A stretch of 64,000 bases of DNA from Shouchella hunanensis (GCF_028735875.1 NZ_CP117834.1:1290001-1354000), one strand, 5' to 3'; positions 8,813 to 18,187 are shown, numbered from the stretch's first letter. Notes: generated by a model from the sequence alone, not told the origin. A program made the numbers and translations.

Positions 8813-8983
8813 ATGTATAAACTGATCTGCACAATAAACGGAATAACGAAAACCCTTAAAGACGTAAATCGCGATGAAGTGGTCATTTTCAACGATTTAT
8901 TTGAAGCTGAACTGTACGCAGAGCAATTAAATAAAGATCGCTCCTATTCCTGTCATTGGGTACCCGAACCACTATCACCATAA
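8813..8983 (+). CDS. Small hypothetical protein (56 aa)
   Basis: This 56-residue gene begins with MYKLICTINGITKTLKDVNR and ends in HWVPEPLSP. A good AGGAG site (8801-8805) lies seven bases before the ATG at 8813. The composition is acidic and soluble, with a Cys-His-Trp cluster near the end and an amphipathic middle helix (DLFEAELYAEQLNK). I do not recognise the family. It stands alone between the divergent methyltransferase gene and a DUF3817 gene. The ribosome site and normal codon use suggest a real gene. Confidence 0.65.
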   Translation: MYKLICTINGITKTLKDVNRDEVVIFNDLFEAELYAEQLNKDRSYSCHWVPEPLSP

Positions 8984-9091
8984 CAAATGTGAAGAACCTT
9001 TGACTTTTGCTTTTAATGATCTGAAAATGTTCTCCTCCCCCACATATTGTCCAGAAAGATTGCTATACTAGAGAAGGAAGGTGGGATAAGA

Positions 9092-9379
9092 ATGTTTAAA
9101 TGGGTTAGCTATATTGAGGGGATTTCTTTACTATTATTGCTTTTCCTTGCGATGCCGCTCAAGTATATCTGGAACATTCCAGAGTTTGTCAGCGTGATTG
9201 GCATGGCGCATGGTGTACTCTTTATTATGTACATGCTTTTCGTTGCAAATTTCTTCTTTAGTAAACAGTGGAATTTAAAAACATCGATTTTTGCTACACT
9301 TGCATCAATCGTACCATTCGGACCATTTATTTTGGAGAAACGCATCATTAACCAAAACGAACGCCCTCCAGCTGTTTAA
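9092..9379 (+). CDS. DUF3817 family small membrane protein
   Basis: The 95-residue product (MFKWVSYIEGISLLLL...) has three hydrophobic segments and the conserved motifs YIEGIS near the N-terminus and GMAHGVLF in the middle, which define the DUF3817 family of integral membrane proteins of unknown function. The ATG at 9092 follows a GGAAGGTGGG site; an in-frame TTG at 9047 is less likely because it lacks a ribosome site. The biochemical role is unknown. Confidence 0.85.
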   Translation: MFKWVSYIEGISLLLLLFLAMPLKYIWNIPEFVSVIGMAHGVLFIMYMLFVANFFFSKQWNLKTSIFATLASIVPFGPFILEKRIINQNERPPAV

Positions 9380-9470
9380 TAGGCTTGGGGCTTTTTTTAT
9401 AGGAATGGGACAGCTACTAATTCTATTTTGCATTGAGACTTTTTTGATTCTTATGACCTATTTATTGGAT

Positions 9471-9496
9471 GTTTCATTCAAAATTGTCGAGGGTAC
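9471..9496 (+). promoter_or_regulatory. Sigma-B promoter of the YflT-like stress gene
   Basis: GTTTCA (9471-9476) and GGGTAC (9491-9496), with a 14-base spacer, fit the general-stress sigma-B consensus (GTTT...GGGTA) closely. A 12-bp palindrome GTACTTAAGTAC (9493-9504) overlaps the -10 element and the expected transcript start. Confidence 0.75.
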
Positions 9497-9520
9497 TTAA
9501 GTACACAGGAGGCGATATCA

Positions 9521-9865
9521 ATGAAACCTGTATACAGAGAATTTTATAACGATGAAGAAGTCGTGAATGTAGTGAAGGCATTAAAGCAAAAGAACATCAT
9601 GGAAGACGACATTTACGTTATCACCCACGATGATGATCGTACAGATCGTGTGGCTGATAATGCAGACGCTAATACGATTACAGCATCCGAAACAGGTCTT
9701 GGTACATCCATAAAGAACACGTTCCGCAGTAAAGGGGACGAGCTTCGTTCGAAGTTTGAGGAAATAGGATTCTCCGAGCCTGAAGCAGAACAGCTCGAAG
9801 AAGAACTAGACCAAGGAAAAATCATAGTCGCTGTTACAAACCAAAATGAAAGCTTTACATTTTAA
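9521..9865 (+). CDS. General stress protein, YflT/GSP17M family
   Basis: The 114-residue acidic protein begins MKPVYREFYNDEEVVNVV and contains the features of the heat- and stress-induced YflT (GSP17M) family: an N-terminal beta-alpha-beta unit ending IYVITHDDDRTDRVAD, a central helical region and a C-terminal GKIIVAVTN strand. The function of the family is not established, but members are classic sigma-B regulon proteins. Here a strong sigma-B promoter lies 25 bases upstream of the start codon, with an AGGAGGCG site between. It is a single-gene unit closed by a terminator. Confidence 0.88.
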   Translation: MKPVYREFYNDEEVVNVVKALKQKNIMEDDIYVITHDDDRTDRVADNADANTITASETGLGTSIKNTFRSKGDELRSKFEEIGFSEPEAEQLEEELDQGKIIVAVTNQNESFTF

Positions 9866-9875
9866 TGATCTGATT

Positions 9876-10495
<620 letters not shown>

Positions 10496-10497
10496 AA

Positions 10498-10530
10498 AGA
10501 AAAAGCTCACGTTACGCATGAGCTTTTTCA
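10498..10530. terminator. Bidirectional terminator
   Basis: AAAAAGCTCA (10500-10509) pairs with TGAGCTTTTT (10519-10528). It serves both converging genes; its right arm overlaps the last codons of the permease gene on the minus strand. Confidence 0.85.
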
Positions 10531-11405
10531 TCGTTTTTCTTCTTATTTGGTCGAATCCATTTCGCCACCAATCCATGTGTAGGCGAGAAAAGGAAACTAA
10601 GCAGAAATACAACACCAGTCATCATTGCCATTGACCCCGAAATCGAACTATCGATCCAATATGCTACATAATAGCCACTAATTGCTGAAAGGGCACCAAA
10701 TAATGCACTTAGCACGATCATAACTGATAGTCGTTCCGTCCATAAATAAGCTGAAGCGGCTGGCGTTACTAACATCGCTACGACCATAATGGCTCCAACA
10801 GCGTCGAATGAGGCAACCGTAGTAATGGAGACTAGCCCCATAAACAAATAATGGAGAAATAACACTGGCAATCCAAGGCTTAAAGCGAGTCCTGCATCAA
10901 AGGCTAGTAGCTTCCATTCTTTATATAGAAGCAAAATAAATCCAAGTACAATGACAAAGACAACAACCAACATGAATGTAGCCACTGGTATTTCTAAACC
11001 AAAAAGATTGGTTGTATTAAAAGGAATAAACGCAATTTCACCCATTAAGGTATGCTGGACATCTAAATGAACATTTCCGACTGAAGTAGAGATTAAAATA
11101 ACACCAATCGCGAAAAGTGAAGTGAAGACGACCCCGATGGAAGCATCATGCTGCACACCTTTTGAATGAAACCATTGGACGAGGAATGTTGTTAATAAGC
11201 CTGCAAGCGCAGCACCAATTAGCATATGAATGCCATCTAATCGTTGAGTGACGAGAAATGCAAGCACGATTCCTAATAAAACCGTATGGCTGATCGCATC
11301 AGCCATCATCGCCATCCGCCGCAAAATTAAATAAGCACCTACAATTCCACAGGTCATACCAACTAACGCACCCGTTATGAGAATCCAGCCTTCGTATGAA
11401 ATCAT
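10512..11405 (-). CDS. mntD: Manganese/zinc ABC transporter permease (MntD-like)
   Basis: The 297-residue hydrophobic protein has eight or nine predicted membrane segments and the ABC-3 family signature (MADAISHTVLLGI near residue 35, DAVGAIMVVAMLVTPAASA near 205). It is the second of two paralogous permeases in this operon and overlaps the preceding gene by ATGA. Family permeases form a channel for Mn2+ or Zn2+. The presence of two different permeases is the arrangement of the B. subtilis manganese importer MntABCD, which is why manganese is favoured. Metal specificity is an inference. Confidence 0.8.
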   Translation of the reverse strand: MISYEGWILITGALVGMTCGIVGAYLILRRMAMMADAISHTVLLGIVLAFLVTQRLDGIHMLIGAALAGLLTTFLVQWFHSKGVQHDASIGVVFTSLFAIGVILISTSVGNVHLDVQHTLMGEIAFIPFNTTNLFGLEIPVATFMLVVVFVIVLGFILLLYKEWKLLAFDAGLALSLGLPVLFLHYLFMGLVSITTVASFDAVGAIMVVAMLVTPAASAYLWTERLSVMIVLSALFGALSAISGYYVAYWIDSSISGSMAMMTGVVFLLSFLFSPTHGLVAKWIRPNKKKNDEKAHA

Positions 11406-12325
11406 TTATGGCCACCTTCTTTCAGTACACCAGGCGCTTCATTCTCACTAAGTGCTTGCCGTTGCTGAGCACGAAACTCCATTTTCTCTGCAATAAACCC
11501 TTTTTCTTTCCCAAAAAACAAAGAAAAAACGAAAAAGATAGACGCAGATAAAACGATAAACGGCCCAGTTGGCCAACCTGCACCTTGTGCACTTAAGAAT
11601 GTGCCAATGGCGCCAGACAATCCGCCGAATATCCCTGACAAGAGCAACATAACTTTGAAAGATTGTGTCCAGTATCTTGCACTCACAGCAGGAATAATTA
11701 ACAAGGCCGCCATTAAGATGACACCTACAGCTTGAATACCGATAACAATTGTCGTCACAAGGCCGATCATATAGGCAATATCCATCCCTTTAGAGGATAA
11801 GCCAATGCCTCTTGCAAATTCAGGGTCAAATAAAAACAGTTTCCATTCTTTATACGCAAGTGTAATGAGGATAATGATGGCAATCGCAAGTACCACCATT
11901 GTATACACATCTAACCGAACCATGCTTGCCGCTTGACCAAAGATAAACGTGTCTAACCCACTTTGGCTTCCACTACCAGATCGATTAACAAGAGTGAGCA
12001 GTACAATTCCCGCACCAAAAAAGACAGAAAGAATAATTCCCATTGCTGTATCTTCTTTAATCCTAGACGAAGAACGGATCACATGAATAAACCACGCACC
12101 TAATAGTGCACTAAGAGCAGCTCCTATAATAAGGATAAAGAAATTTTTCTCATTAATGACCATAAACGCAACCACAACACCAGGGAGAGCGGCGTGGGAG
12201 AGTGCGTCACTCATAAGGCTCTGTCGTTTCCAATATGCAAGGGTACCAAACATTCCAGCTGCTATTCCTAAGAACGTCGCACTTAGGAGCACCCACTGGA
12301 AGTTAATCGACGCTAGAATCGCCAT
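11402..12325 (-). CDS. mntC: Manganese/zinc ABC transporter permease (MntC-like)
   Basis: This permease of about 307 residues shares the ABC-3 family signature (LMSDALSHAALPGVV near residue 35 and a late AALLIIPAVSARYW motif). The ATG at 12325 is preferred, since GAGGAGG lies about eight bases upstream; an in-frame TTG at 12331 is closer than usual. The start overlaps the end of the ATPase gene by 23 bases, indicating translational coupling. A hydrophilic tail of about 30 residues follows the last membrane segment. Unlike B. subtilis MntC it has no long C-terminal extension. Confidence 0.8.
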   Translation of the reverse strand: MAILASINFQWVLLSATFLGIAAGMFGTLAYWKRQSLMSDALSHAALPGVVVAFMVINEKNFFILIIGAALSALLGAWFIHVIRSSSRIKEDTAMGIILSVFFGAGIVLLTLVNRSGSGSQSGLDTFIFGQAASMVRLDVYTMVVLAIAIIILITLAYKEWKLFLFDPEFARGIGLSSKGMDIAYMIGLVTTIVIGIQAVGVILMAALLIIPAVSARYWTQSFKVMLLLSGIFGGLSGAIGTFLSAQGAGWPTGPFIVLSASIFFVFSLFFGKEKGFIAEKMEFRAQQRQALSENEAPGVLKEGGHK

Positions 12326-13061
12326 CGACAAGTGCCTCCTCTTTTATGATGTGCACTGCTCCCCCGTACGCTTTCGTAATGTTACTGGCAGTAAAGATTT
12401 CTTCCGTTTTACCATGCGCAATAATGGTTTTGTTTAGAAATAGTACATGGTCGAAATAATCCTTAACCGTCTGCAAATCATGGTGCACAACAAGAACGGT
12501 TTTTCCATCTGCACGTAATTGCTTTAAAATCGTCATGATCGCTCTCTCTGTTGCAGCATCTACTCCGGCAAACGGCTCATCCATAAAATAAAGGTCTGCA
12601 TCCTGCACTAGTGCACGTGCTAGAAAAACACGCTGTTGTTGCCCACCGGAAAGTTGGCTAATCTGTCTTTTCGCATAGCCTTCCATACCGACTTTTCTTA
12701 AAGCATCCATTGCTTTTTCTTTATGTTTCTTTTTCGGCCACTTAAGCCAGCCGATGCGGCGGTAAAGTCCCATTAAAACAACATCTAGCGCATTTGTTGG
12801 AAAATCCCAATCGACCGATCCTCTTTGTGGTACATAGCCTACGCGAGATTTTTGCCTTTTCAAGGTTGAATTAAAAAAATGTACCTGCCCATTTAAAGGG
12901 GGATGCAAGTTAAGCAATGTTTTGATTAACGTTGACTTACCTGCACCGTTTGGTCCAACAATACCTGTTAATGAACCCTTTTCTACAGTAAAGCTGACAT
13001 TTTTTAAAACTGTATTTCTGCGATAGGCTGCACTGATGTTTTCGACATGCAGTACGCTCAT
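12303..13061 (-). CDS. mntB: Manganese/zinc ABC transporter ATP-binding protein (MntB-like)
   Basis: About 252 residues form a single ABC ATPase domain with Walker A (GPNGAGKST, near residue 37), Q-loop (GYVPQRG), signature motif LSGGQQQR, Walker B (LYFMDEPFAGVD) and H-loop His (VVHHD). It energises the two permeases encoded downstream. The start is taken at MSVLHVENIS (13061), ten bases after AAGGAG; an ATG six bases further upstream is possible. It is the second gene of the operon, 40 bases after the binding-protein gene. Confidence 0.88.
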   Translation of the reverse strand: MSVLHVENISAAYRRNTVLKNVSFTVEKGSLTGIVGPNGAGKSTLIKTLLNLHPPLNGQVHFFNSTLKRQKSRVGYVPQRGSVDWDFPTNALDVVLMGLYRRIGWLKWPKKKHKEKAMDALRKVGMEGYAKRQISQLSGGQQQRVFLARALVQDADLYFMDEPFAGVDAATERAIMTILKQLRADGKTVLVVHHDLQTVKDYFDHVLFLNKTIIAHGKTEEIFTASNITKAYGGAVHIIKEEALVDGDSSVD

Positions 13062-13101
13062 GATCATTCATCTCCTTGTTCTGCCCAACACATCATAGAA
13101 G

Positions 13102-14043
13102 TTATTCGGAGGCTGTTAATGCTGAGTAGATCGTATCAACATTATGTCGATACATCCCAATGTACGTTCCTTCTTCTGTACCTGCTTCACCCATTGCGTC
13201 TGAATACAGCTCACCGCCTAGTTCAATGGAATGTCCGGCTTGATTTGCACCTTCAATGACTGCTTGAACCGTTGAGTCGTTCACACTACTTTCGACAAAG
13301 ACAGCTGGAACTTCTTTTTCAACAATGGTATCAATCGTCGATTGGATATCTGAGATTCCTGCTTCAGACTCTGTACTTAAACCTTGTATTCCCATTACAT
13401 CAATATTGTTCATTTCTCCAAAATATTGGAATGCATCATGTGCCGTTACTAAAATACGCTGTTCTTCTGGAATTTGTGCTAGCGTATCAATGGCATACGT
13501 GTGCAATTCTTCTAATTCAGCAAAATAGGCTTGTTTATTTTCTTCTAACTCATCTGCATGATCAGGAAGTAATTCTTTTAATTCTTCAACCGCAGCATCT
13601 AATGCTTGTTCCCATAATACTACATCAAACCAGATATGTGGATCATCCATACCTGCATCTTCTTCATCTTCTAATAAGTTGCCTGCGTCGATTCTTTCAC
13701 CGATCGCATGAGCATTTGTATCTACACTGTTAAACACATCTGAAAGCTGTGCTTCTAAGTGTAATCCGTTGTAAAAGATGATATCTGCCTGTTGAAATAA
13801 GCGAATATCTCCTTGAGATGCTTCGTAAATATGGGGGTCCACGCCTGGCCCCATTAACGTCTCAACATTGGCAAAGTCGCCAGCGATAACAGATAGAGGC
13901 TCCCCAATTTGAGCAATGGTTGCTACAACGTCAATCGACCCATCGGTTGAATCTCCTCCACCTGTTTCATTCCCGCTGTCATTACAGGCAGTGAGTAAAA
14001 CAGCTACAGATACAGCTGTCAATCCGAGAGTATGCTTTTTCAT
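13102..14043 (-). CDS. mntA: Metal ABC transporter substrate-binding lipoprotein (MntA-like)
   Basis: The 313-residue product is a cluster A-I (ZnuA/TroA/MntA) solute-binding protein. It has a lipoprotein signal MKKHTLGLTAVSVAVLLTAC, and candidate metal ligands His in GVDPHIYEAS, His in DDPHIWFD, Glu in VFVESS and Asp in LYSDAMG. There is no long His-rich loop of the kind common in zinc-specific ZnuA, which favours Mn2+. The ATG at 14043 follows GGAGGAAC; upstream in-frame codons are ignored. It is the first gene of the four-gene importer operon, behind a strong promoter with an overlapping inverted repeat. Confidence 0.88.
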   Translation of the reverse strand: MKKHTLGLTAVSVAVLLTACNDSGNETGGGDSTDGSIDVVATIAQIGEPLSVIAGDFANVETLMGPGVDPHIYEASQGDIRLFQQADIIFYNGLHLEAQLSDVFNSVDTNAHAIGERIDAGNLLEDEEDAGMDDPHIWFDVVLWEQALDAAVEELKELLPDHADELEENKQAYFAELEELHTYAIDTLAQIPEEQRILVTAHDAFQYFGEMNNIDVMGIQGLSTESEAGISDIQSTIDTIVEKEVPAVFVESSVNDSTVQAVIEGANQAGHSIELGGELYSDAMGEAGTEEGTYIGMYRHNVDTIYSALTASE

Positions 14044-14115
14044 TCTTTGTTCCTCCTTCATCCACTCATTATCTTTATTTGTATGCTTAAAACAGAATTT
14101 ATTTCCTGTCCACAA

Positions 14116-14162
14116 TAAAGTTTCTCTAATGCAACTTTAATTCCCTTGTCCAATATTGTCAA
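14116..14162 (-). promoter_or_regulatory. Promoter and putative operator of the metal importer operon
   Basis: On the minus strand TTGACA (14162-14157) and TAAAGT (14139-14134) are 17 bases apart. A 7-bp inverted repeat TAAAGTT/AACTTTA (14139-14133 and 14122-14116, spacer 10) overlaps the -10 box and the transcript start. That placement suits a metal-responsive repressor such as MntR, but the sequence is not a clear match to the MntR or Zur boxes I know. Confidence 0.6.
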
Positions 14163-14235
14163 GAATTTTTGTCTTCGTTCTTTTTTACGTACCTATTTAC
14201 TCTCTTATCTTTCCGAATCGATCTGGCATTTATGT

Positions 14236-14280
14236 AAATAAAAACGCCGCGCTAAAGGATTAGCGTGGCGTTTTATTTAT
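14236..14280. terminator. Terminator of the HAD phosphatase gene
   Basis: AAAACGCCGCGCTAA (14241-14255) pairs with TTAGCGTGGCGTTTT (14260-14274) with one mismatch; T-rich flanks exist on both sides. Confidence 0.85.
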
Positions 14281-14281
14281 T

Positions 14282-15076
14282 CTACATACCAGTTTCGTTT
14301 GTCTTGTCTCTCGTTCCTTCTTTTCTCGGCAATATGACCCATCGGTGAATGGCTGCAGCAACGCCGTCATTTGCATTCGTCGCTGTAATCCAGTCTGCTT
14401 TACGCTTCACAAGATCTTGTGCATTCCCCATGGCAACACCTAATCCCGCTTCTTGAATCATTGCGATATCATTCAAGCTATCTCCAACAGCCATTACATG
14501 CTTCATCTCAATTTCTAGTTCATCACAAACCATCTTTATCGCATTTGCTTTATTAATTCCAATTGCATTAACTTCGATGTTTGTTGGACTAGAATTCGTA
14601 ATTTCTGTAAGACCACGTTCTGTTAGCTCCGCAACAATGTCTTTACGCACTTGATCGTCAGTTGTATCAAAACCAAATTTTAGCCAATTGTAATTGTGAC
14701 GATCCTCTGGCAAATCACCACGAAAAAGTCCGTTTGAAGAAGCTGCCCATACATGAGCGCCATAACGTTCCCTTAATTCATAAACATGGTCTACAGCATC
14801 TTCATGTAAGTGGGTTGCGTGTATTAACACACCATCTTTATTATAAATTTCTCCACCATTTGCAGTTACTAAAAAAGTCTGTAAACCTAACGACTGCGCG
14901 TAACTTCCGCATGTTGCGCGCGTTCGCCCTGTCGCAATCATAACAGGAACATTTAATTCCCTTGCTTCCATAATGGCTTCTCGATTCCCTGCAGATATCT
15001 CGTGATTTTCGTTTAATAATGTACCGTCCATATCAAGAGCAATTAACTTAATGACTGGTCTTTCTACCGTTGACAT
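14282..15076 (-). CDS. Cof-type HAD-IIB family phosphatase
   Basis: The 264-residue protein has the HAD motifs of the Cof subfamily: motif I ALDMDGTLL near residue 15, with the nucleophile Asp, motif II IATGR near residue 51, a cap domain between about 85 and 195, and motif IV VGDSLNDIAM near residue 217. Family members dephosphorylate sugar phosphates, flavin intermediates or other small phosphates. The substrate cannot be predicted. The ATG follows AAGGGGTCAGG. It appears to be a single-gene unit. Confidence 0.9.
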   Translation of the reverse strand: MSTVERPVIKLIALDMDGTLLNENHEISAGNREAIMEARELNVPVMIATGRTRATCGSYAQSLGLQTFLVTANGGEIYNKDGVLIHATHLHEDAVDHVYELRERYGAHVWAASSNGLFRGDLPEDRHNYNWLKFGFDTTDDQVRKDIVAELTERGLTEITNSSPTNIEVNAIGINKANAIKMVCDELEIEMKHVMAVGDSLNDIAMIQEAGLGVAMGNAQDLVKRKADWITATNANDGVAAAIHRWVILPRKEGTRDKTNETGM

Positions 15077-15191
15077 GATACCTGACCCCTTCCAGAATGC
15101 ACTCTTTCCTTCCTTAGTGTACTACAAAATGAAATGAATTGTCGTGCCATGAACATCCGGCTTCCATTCCTATATTTGTCAAACCAAAGAT

Positions 15192-15225
15192 AAAAAAATG
15201 GACGGGTCCCACCCCATCCACTTTT
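15192..15225 (-). terminator. Terminator of the M20 dipeptidase gene
   Basis: On the minus strand TGGATGGG pairs with CCCGTCCA (one G-T pair) and is followed by seven T residues. Confidence 0.8.
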
Positions 15226-15226
15226 A

Positions 15227-16609
15227 TTAGCTTAATTTACTGTATTCTTGCCAAAAAGCCAAAATCGTTTCAAGTCCCTTATCAAAATTTTCTAGATGAA
15301 AATGTTCATTAGGTGCGTGGAAGTTTTCGCTTGGCAAACCAAAGCCCATTAGCACAATCGGAACATGTAGCTGCGCATCAAATGTTTCCACAACTGGAAT
15401 CGATCCTCCCATACGCGTATAAGCTACTTCTGTTTTATACACCTTTTCATACGCTCGTGCAGCGGCGGCAAAGGCTGGATCTGTAACCGGAGCCGCAAAA
15501 GGTTTTCCTGTGTCATGACGATGAGTTGTTACCGTCACTCCTTTTGGTGTATGCGTGTTAATGTGCTGCTCGATTTTGTTTAAAATATCATCAGGATCTT
15601 GCCCTGGGACGAGACGACAAGAAATCTTCGCCGTAGCTTCAGCCGGAATGACTGTTTTGACACCTTCTCCTTGGAATCCTCCAAATACACCATTCAGCTC
15701 AAGAGTTGGACGAATCCATGTTCGTTCACGAGATGAATAACCTTCTTCCCCTACAAGAGCGGATACACCGGTTTCCGACTTCATGCTGTCATCGCCGCTT
15801 CCAAGAGCCGCTAAGCTTTCTTTCTCTTCATCAGCTAGTGCTTCAATTCCATCATAAAAGCCCGAAATCGCAATTTCACCAGCTTCATTTCGAAAGCTAG
15901 CTAATAGCTCAACTAACGCGTGAAGCGAATTCGGGACAGCACCCCCATATAAACCGGAATGCAAGTCACCTTTTGCTCCCTTTACTGTTAGTTCCATTGC
16001 AGCAAGCCCTCTTAAACCAGTACAGATAGCAGGTCGTCCAGCTTCGAGCATCGGTGTATCTGAAATGACAAGTACATCCGCTGCCAATCGCTCTTTTTCT
16101 TTCTCGACAAACGCATCTAAATTAGGCGAACCAATTTCCTCTTCACCTTCAATAAGGAATTTAATATTAAACGGCAATGCACCTTCTGACTTAAGCATTG
16201 CTTCCACTGCTTTAATATGCATGAAGGTTTGACCTTTATCGTCACTCGCGCCTCTTGCGTAAAGCTTGTTCTCTCGGATTGTCGGTTCAAATGGGTCCGT
16301 TTCCCATAAATGAAGCGGATCTACAGGCTGCACGTCATAATGACCATAGACTAAAATCGTTTTTGCTTCGTCTCCAGCCTTTAACCACTCTCCATACACG
16401 ACTGGATGTTTTGCAGTCGGGATGATTTCTACTTTTTCTAACCCAGCATGAAGCAACTGACGCTCTAGCCAGCTTGCCGCTTCTGCAACATCTTGCTTAT
16501 GTTCAGAAAGGGAACTAATGCTTTTAATTGTCAAAAACTCATTTAATTCATCTAACATTGCCTCTCGGTGAGCTTGTACATAATCAACCGCTTTACTCGT
16601 CAACTTCAT
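15227..16609 (-). CDS. M20 family dipeptidase
   Basis: The roughly 460-residue zinc peptidase has the M20 metal-binding motifs VYGHYDVQP near residue 90, GASDDKGQ near 124 and EGEEEIGSP near 158, a dimerisation lid domain (about 195-350) and a late His in FGLPSENFHAPNEH. It most resembles the M20 dipeptidases (PepV/YgeY-like, Xaa-Xaa hydrolases) that complete cytosolic peptide breakdown. The start is ambiguous: GGAG lies only two bases before the ATG at 16609, while a TTG at 16603 has ideal spacing. Confidence 0.88.
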   Translation of the reverse strand: MKLTSKAVDYVQAHREAMLDELNEFLTIKSISSLSEHKQDVAEAASWLERQLLHAGLEKVEIIPTAKHPVVYGEWLKAGDEAKTILVYGHYDVQPVDPLHLWETDPFEPTIRENKLYARGASDDKGQTFMHIKAVEAMLKSEGALPFNIKFLIEGEEEIGSPNLDAFVEKEKERLAADVLVISDTPMLEAGRPAICTGLRGLAAMELTVKGAKGDLHSGLYGGAVPNSLHALVELLASFRNEAGEIAISGFYDGIEALADEEKESLAALGSGDDSMKSETGVSALVGEEGYSSRERTWIRPTLELNGVFGGFQGEGVKTVIPAEATAKISCRLVPGQDPDDILNKIEQHINTHTPKGVTVTTHRHDTGKPFAAPVTDPAFAAAARAYEKVYKTEVAYTRMGGSIPVVETFDAQLHVPIVLMGFGLPSENFHAPNEHFHLENFDKGLETILAFWQEYSKLS

Positions 16610-16700
16610 CACTCCAACTTATTCTTTTTTTGATTGTATCATAGTCTCCTATTCATCACGACTCATGGTACACTTAATAGAAAAAAAGGGAGGGATTTAA

Positions 16701-17855
16701 TTGGTCATTAAGACATTGGACGCTCGTCATTTTGATGAGGCGTTCGCATTAAGCTGTTACGCCTTTCAAGCAACACCAACTGATGAACAGACGGAAGCGG
16801 CTAGAACAACGTGGTCACATCATAACGCTACGCATTTTGCTTTAATGGACGAGAACCAACTCACATCGAAACTAACGTTACTGTCTTTATCTATTCAGTT
16901 ATATGGTAGGACTGTACCTATGGGTGGAATTGCTAGCGTTGCCTCTTATCCTGAAGCGAGACGCCAAGGCGGTGTTCGCAAACTGCTCCACCATAGTTTA
17001 GAGACTATGAAAGAAAACGGACAACTCCTTTCTTATTTGGCTCCCTTTTCGGTATCCTTTTATCGGAAATTCGGCTGGGAAATCGTATTTGATGAAGTGC
17101 ATTATAATGTTGAAAAAAATCAACTTCCCCGTCCTCTAGCAACGCTTGAAGGAACATTAACCCGTGTCCCCTATCAAGATAACCGCATAAAAGACGTCTA
17201 TAAAAAATGTTTATGGCACGGGATGCTAGAACGAGATGAAGTATGGTGGGAGAGAAAGCAAGAAGAAAACAAAGAGTATCACACAGTACTTTACGAAGAT
17301 GCTGAAGGTACTCCAAAAGCGTATATGGTTTATCGCTTTTCTGAATCAAAATGGACAACCAAAGAAATGATTTATCATGATGGATCTGCATTAAAAGCAT
17401 TGCTCCACTTTATTGGACAACATGATTCTATGCTGAACGAAGCAACCATAACGGTTTCTGGGTCTAGTGCGCTTCATTACTTCTTACCGGATCCGCTCAC
17501 AAAAGCGACAACAAAACCCTATTTCATGGCGCGGATTGTTGATTTTCAAGCCTTTATTGAAACGCTTCCTTTCCTAGCAGATGGACAGTTTACGATCCGC
17601 ATTCAAGATGACTTCGCAACGTGGAATGATACAACATTCGCGTTAACAATTGAATCTGGTCATGCCCGATGTATCCCAACAACGGAGCCCCCTTCTATGT
17701 ATATGACGATTCAGACAGCCTCAAGCTTGTTAATGGGGTATAAACGCCCGACTTTTTATAAGCAGGCTGACCTTGTGACTGGAAGCGAAGAAGCAATTGA
17801 TAGGTTCTTCAGGACACTACCTGATCAAGAGCCTGCGCTACATGACTTTTTCTAA
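16701..17855 (+). CDS. Eis-like GNAT family N-acetyltransferase
   Basis: The 384-residue protein starts with TTG at 16701 after a GGGAGGG site. It has an N-terminal GNAT fold containing the acetyl-CoA loop (ASYPEARRQGGVRKLL near residue 80), a second degenerate GNAT-like region and a C-terminal SCP2-like domain ending in an acidic/aromatic Phe (LHDFF), as in the Eis family, whose C-terminal carboxylate acts in catalysis. Eis enzymes acetylate amino groups of aminoglycosides or other amines. The natural substrate here is unknown. It is a single-gene unit. Confidence 0.85.
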   Translation: MVIKTLDARHFDEAFALSCYAFQATPTDEQTEAARTTWSHHNATHFALMDENQLTSKLTLLSLSIQLYGRTVPMGGIASVASYPEARRQGGVRKLLHHSLETMKENGQLLSYLAPFSVSFYRKFGWEIVFDEVHYNVEKNQLPRPLATLEGTLTRVPYQDNRIKDVYKKCLWHGMLERDEVWWERKQEENKEYHTVLYEDAEGTPKAYMVYRFSESKWTTKEMIYHDGSALKALLHFIGQHDSMLNEATITVSGSSALHYFLPDPLTKATTKPYFMARIVDFQAFIETLPFLADGQFTIRIQDDFATWNDTTFALTIESGHARCIPTTEPPSMYMTIQTASSLLMGYKRPTFYKQADLVTGSEEAIDRFFRTLPDQEPALHDFF

Positions 17856-17857
17856 AA

Positions 17858-17896
17858 CAAAAACCCGTAAACCTTAAGGGTCACGGGTTTTTTGTT
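17858..17896. terminator. Bidirectional terminator
   Basis: AAAACCCGT (17860-17868) pairs with ACGGGTTTT (17883-17891) and is followed by T residues; it lies between convergent genes. Confidence 0.85.
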
Positions 17897-17902
17897 TCTG
17901 AT

Positions 17903-18187
17903 TCATTTTACTCGCTTCTTCAAAACGCGAACAACATTTTCCTGTTGTTCTCCTTTTAAGGTAATGTCTCGAATGTATGTGTGAGGTTCTTCTCCATCCA
18001 CTGGTTCAAGCTTTAACGTAATATGAGGCTCGTTCTTTTCTTTTGCTTCAACTTTAAACTCGTCAAATTCAGCTGCAATGGCTTCAAACGTCGTATTATT
18101 ATCTTCGTCGCTTGCTTCTCCACCAACCCAAATCTCCTTCGGCTGGGTTAATTCTTCATCTTTGTACACAAGCACTAGTTTATTCAT
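17903..18187 (-). CDS. Hypothetical acidic protein (94 aa)
   Basis: The 94-residue product begins MNKLVLVYKDEELTQPKEIW and is strongly acidic, with alternating strand-like segments (ITLKLEP, YIRDITLKG) and a basic C-terminal helix ending VLKKRVK. No signal peptide or membrane segment is visible. I do not recognise the family. A GAGGT site precedes the ATG. It lies 85 bases downstream of the chemoreceptor gene, without an obvious terminator between, so read-through from that gene is possible. Confidence 0.7.
   Translation of the reverse strand: MNKLVLVYKDEELTQPKEIWVGGEASDEDNNTTFEAIAAEFDEFKVEAKEKNEPHITLKLEPVDGEEPHTYIRDITLKGEQQENVVRVLKKRVK

Noticed and set aside
17005-17400. 131-aa open frame antisense to the acetyltransferase
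   Set aside because: No ribosome site and no recognisable family; the sense gene is well supported.
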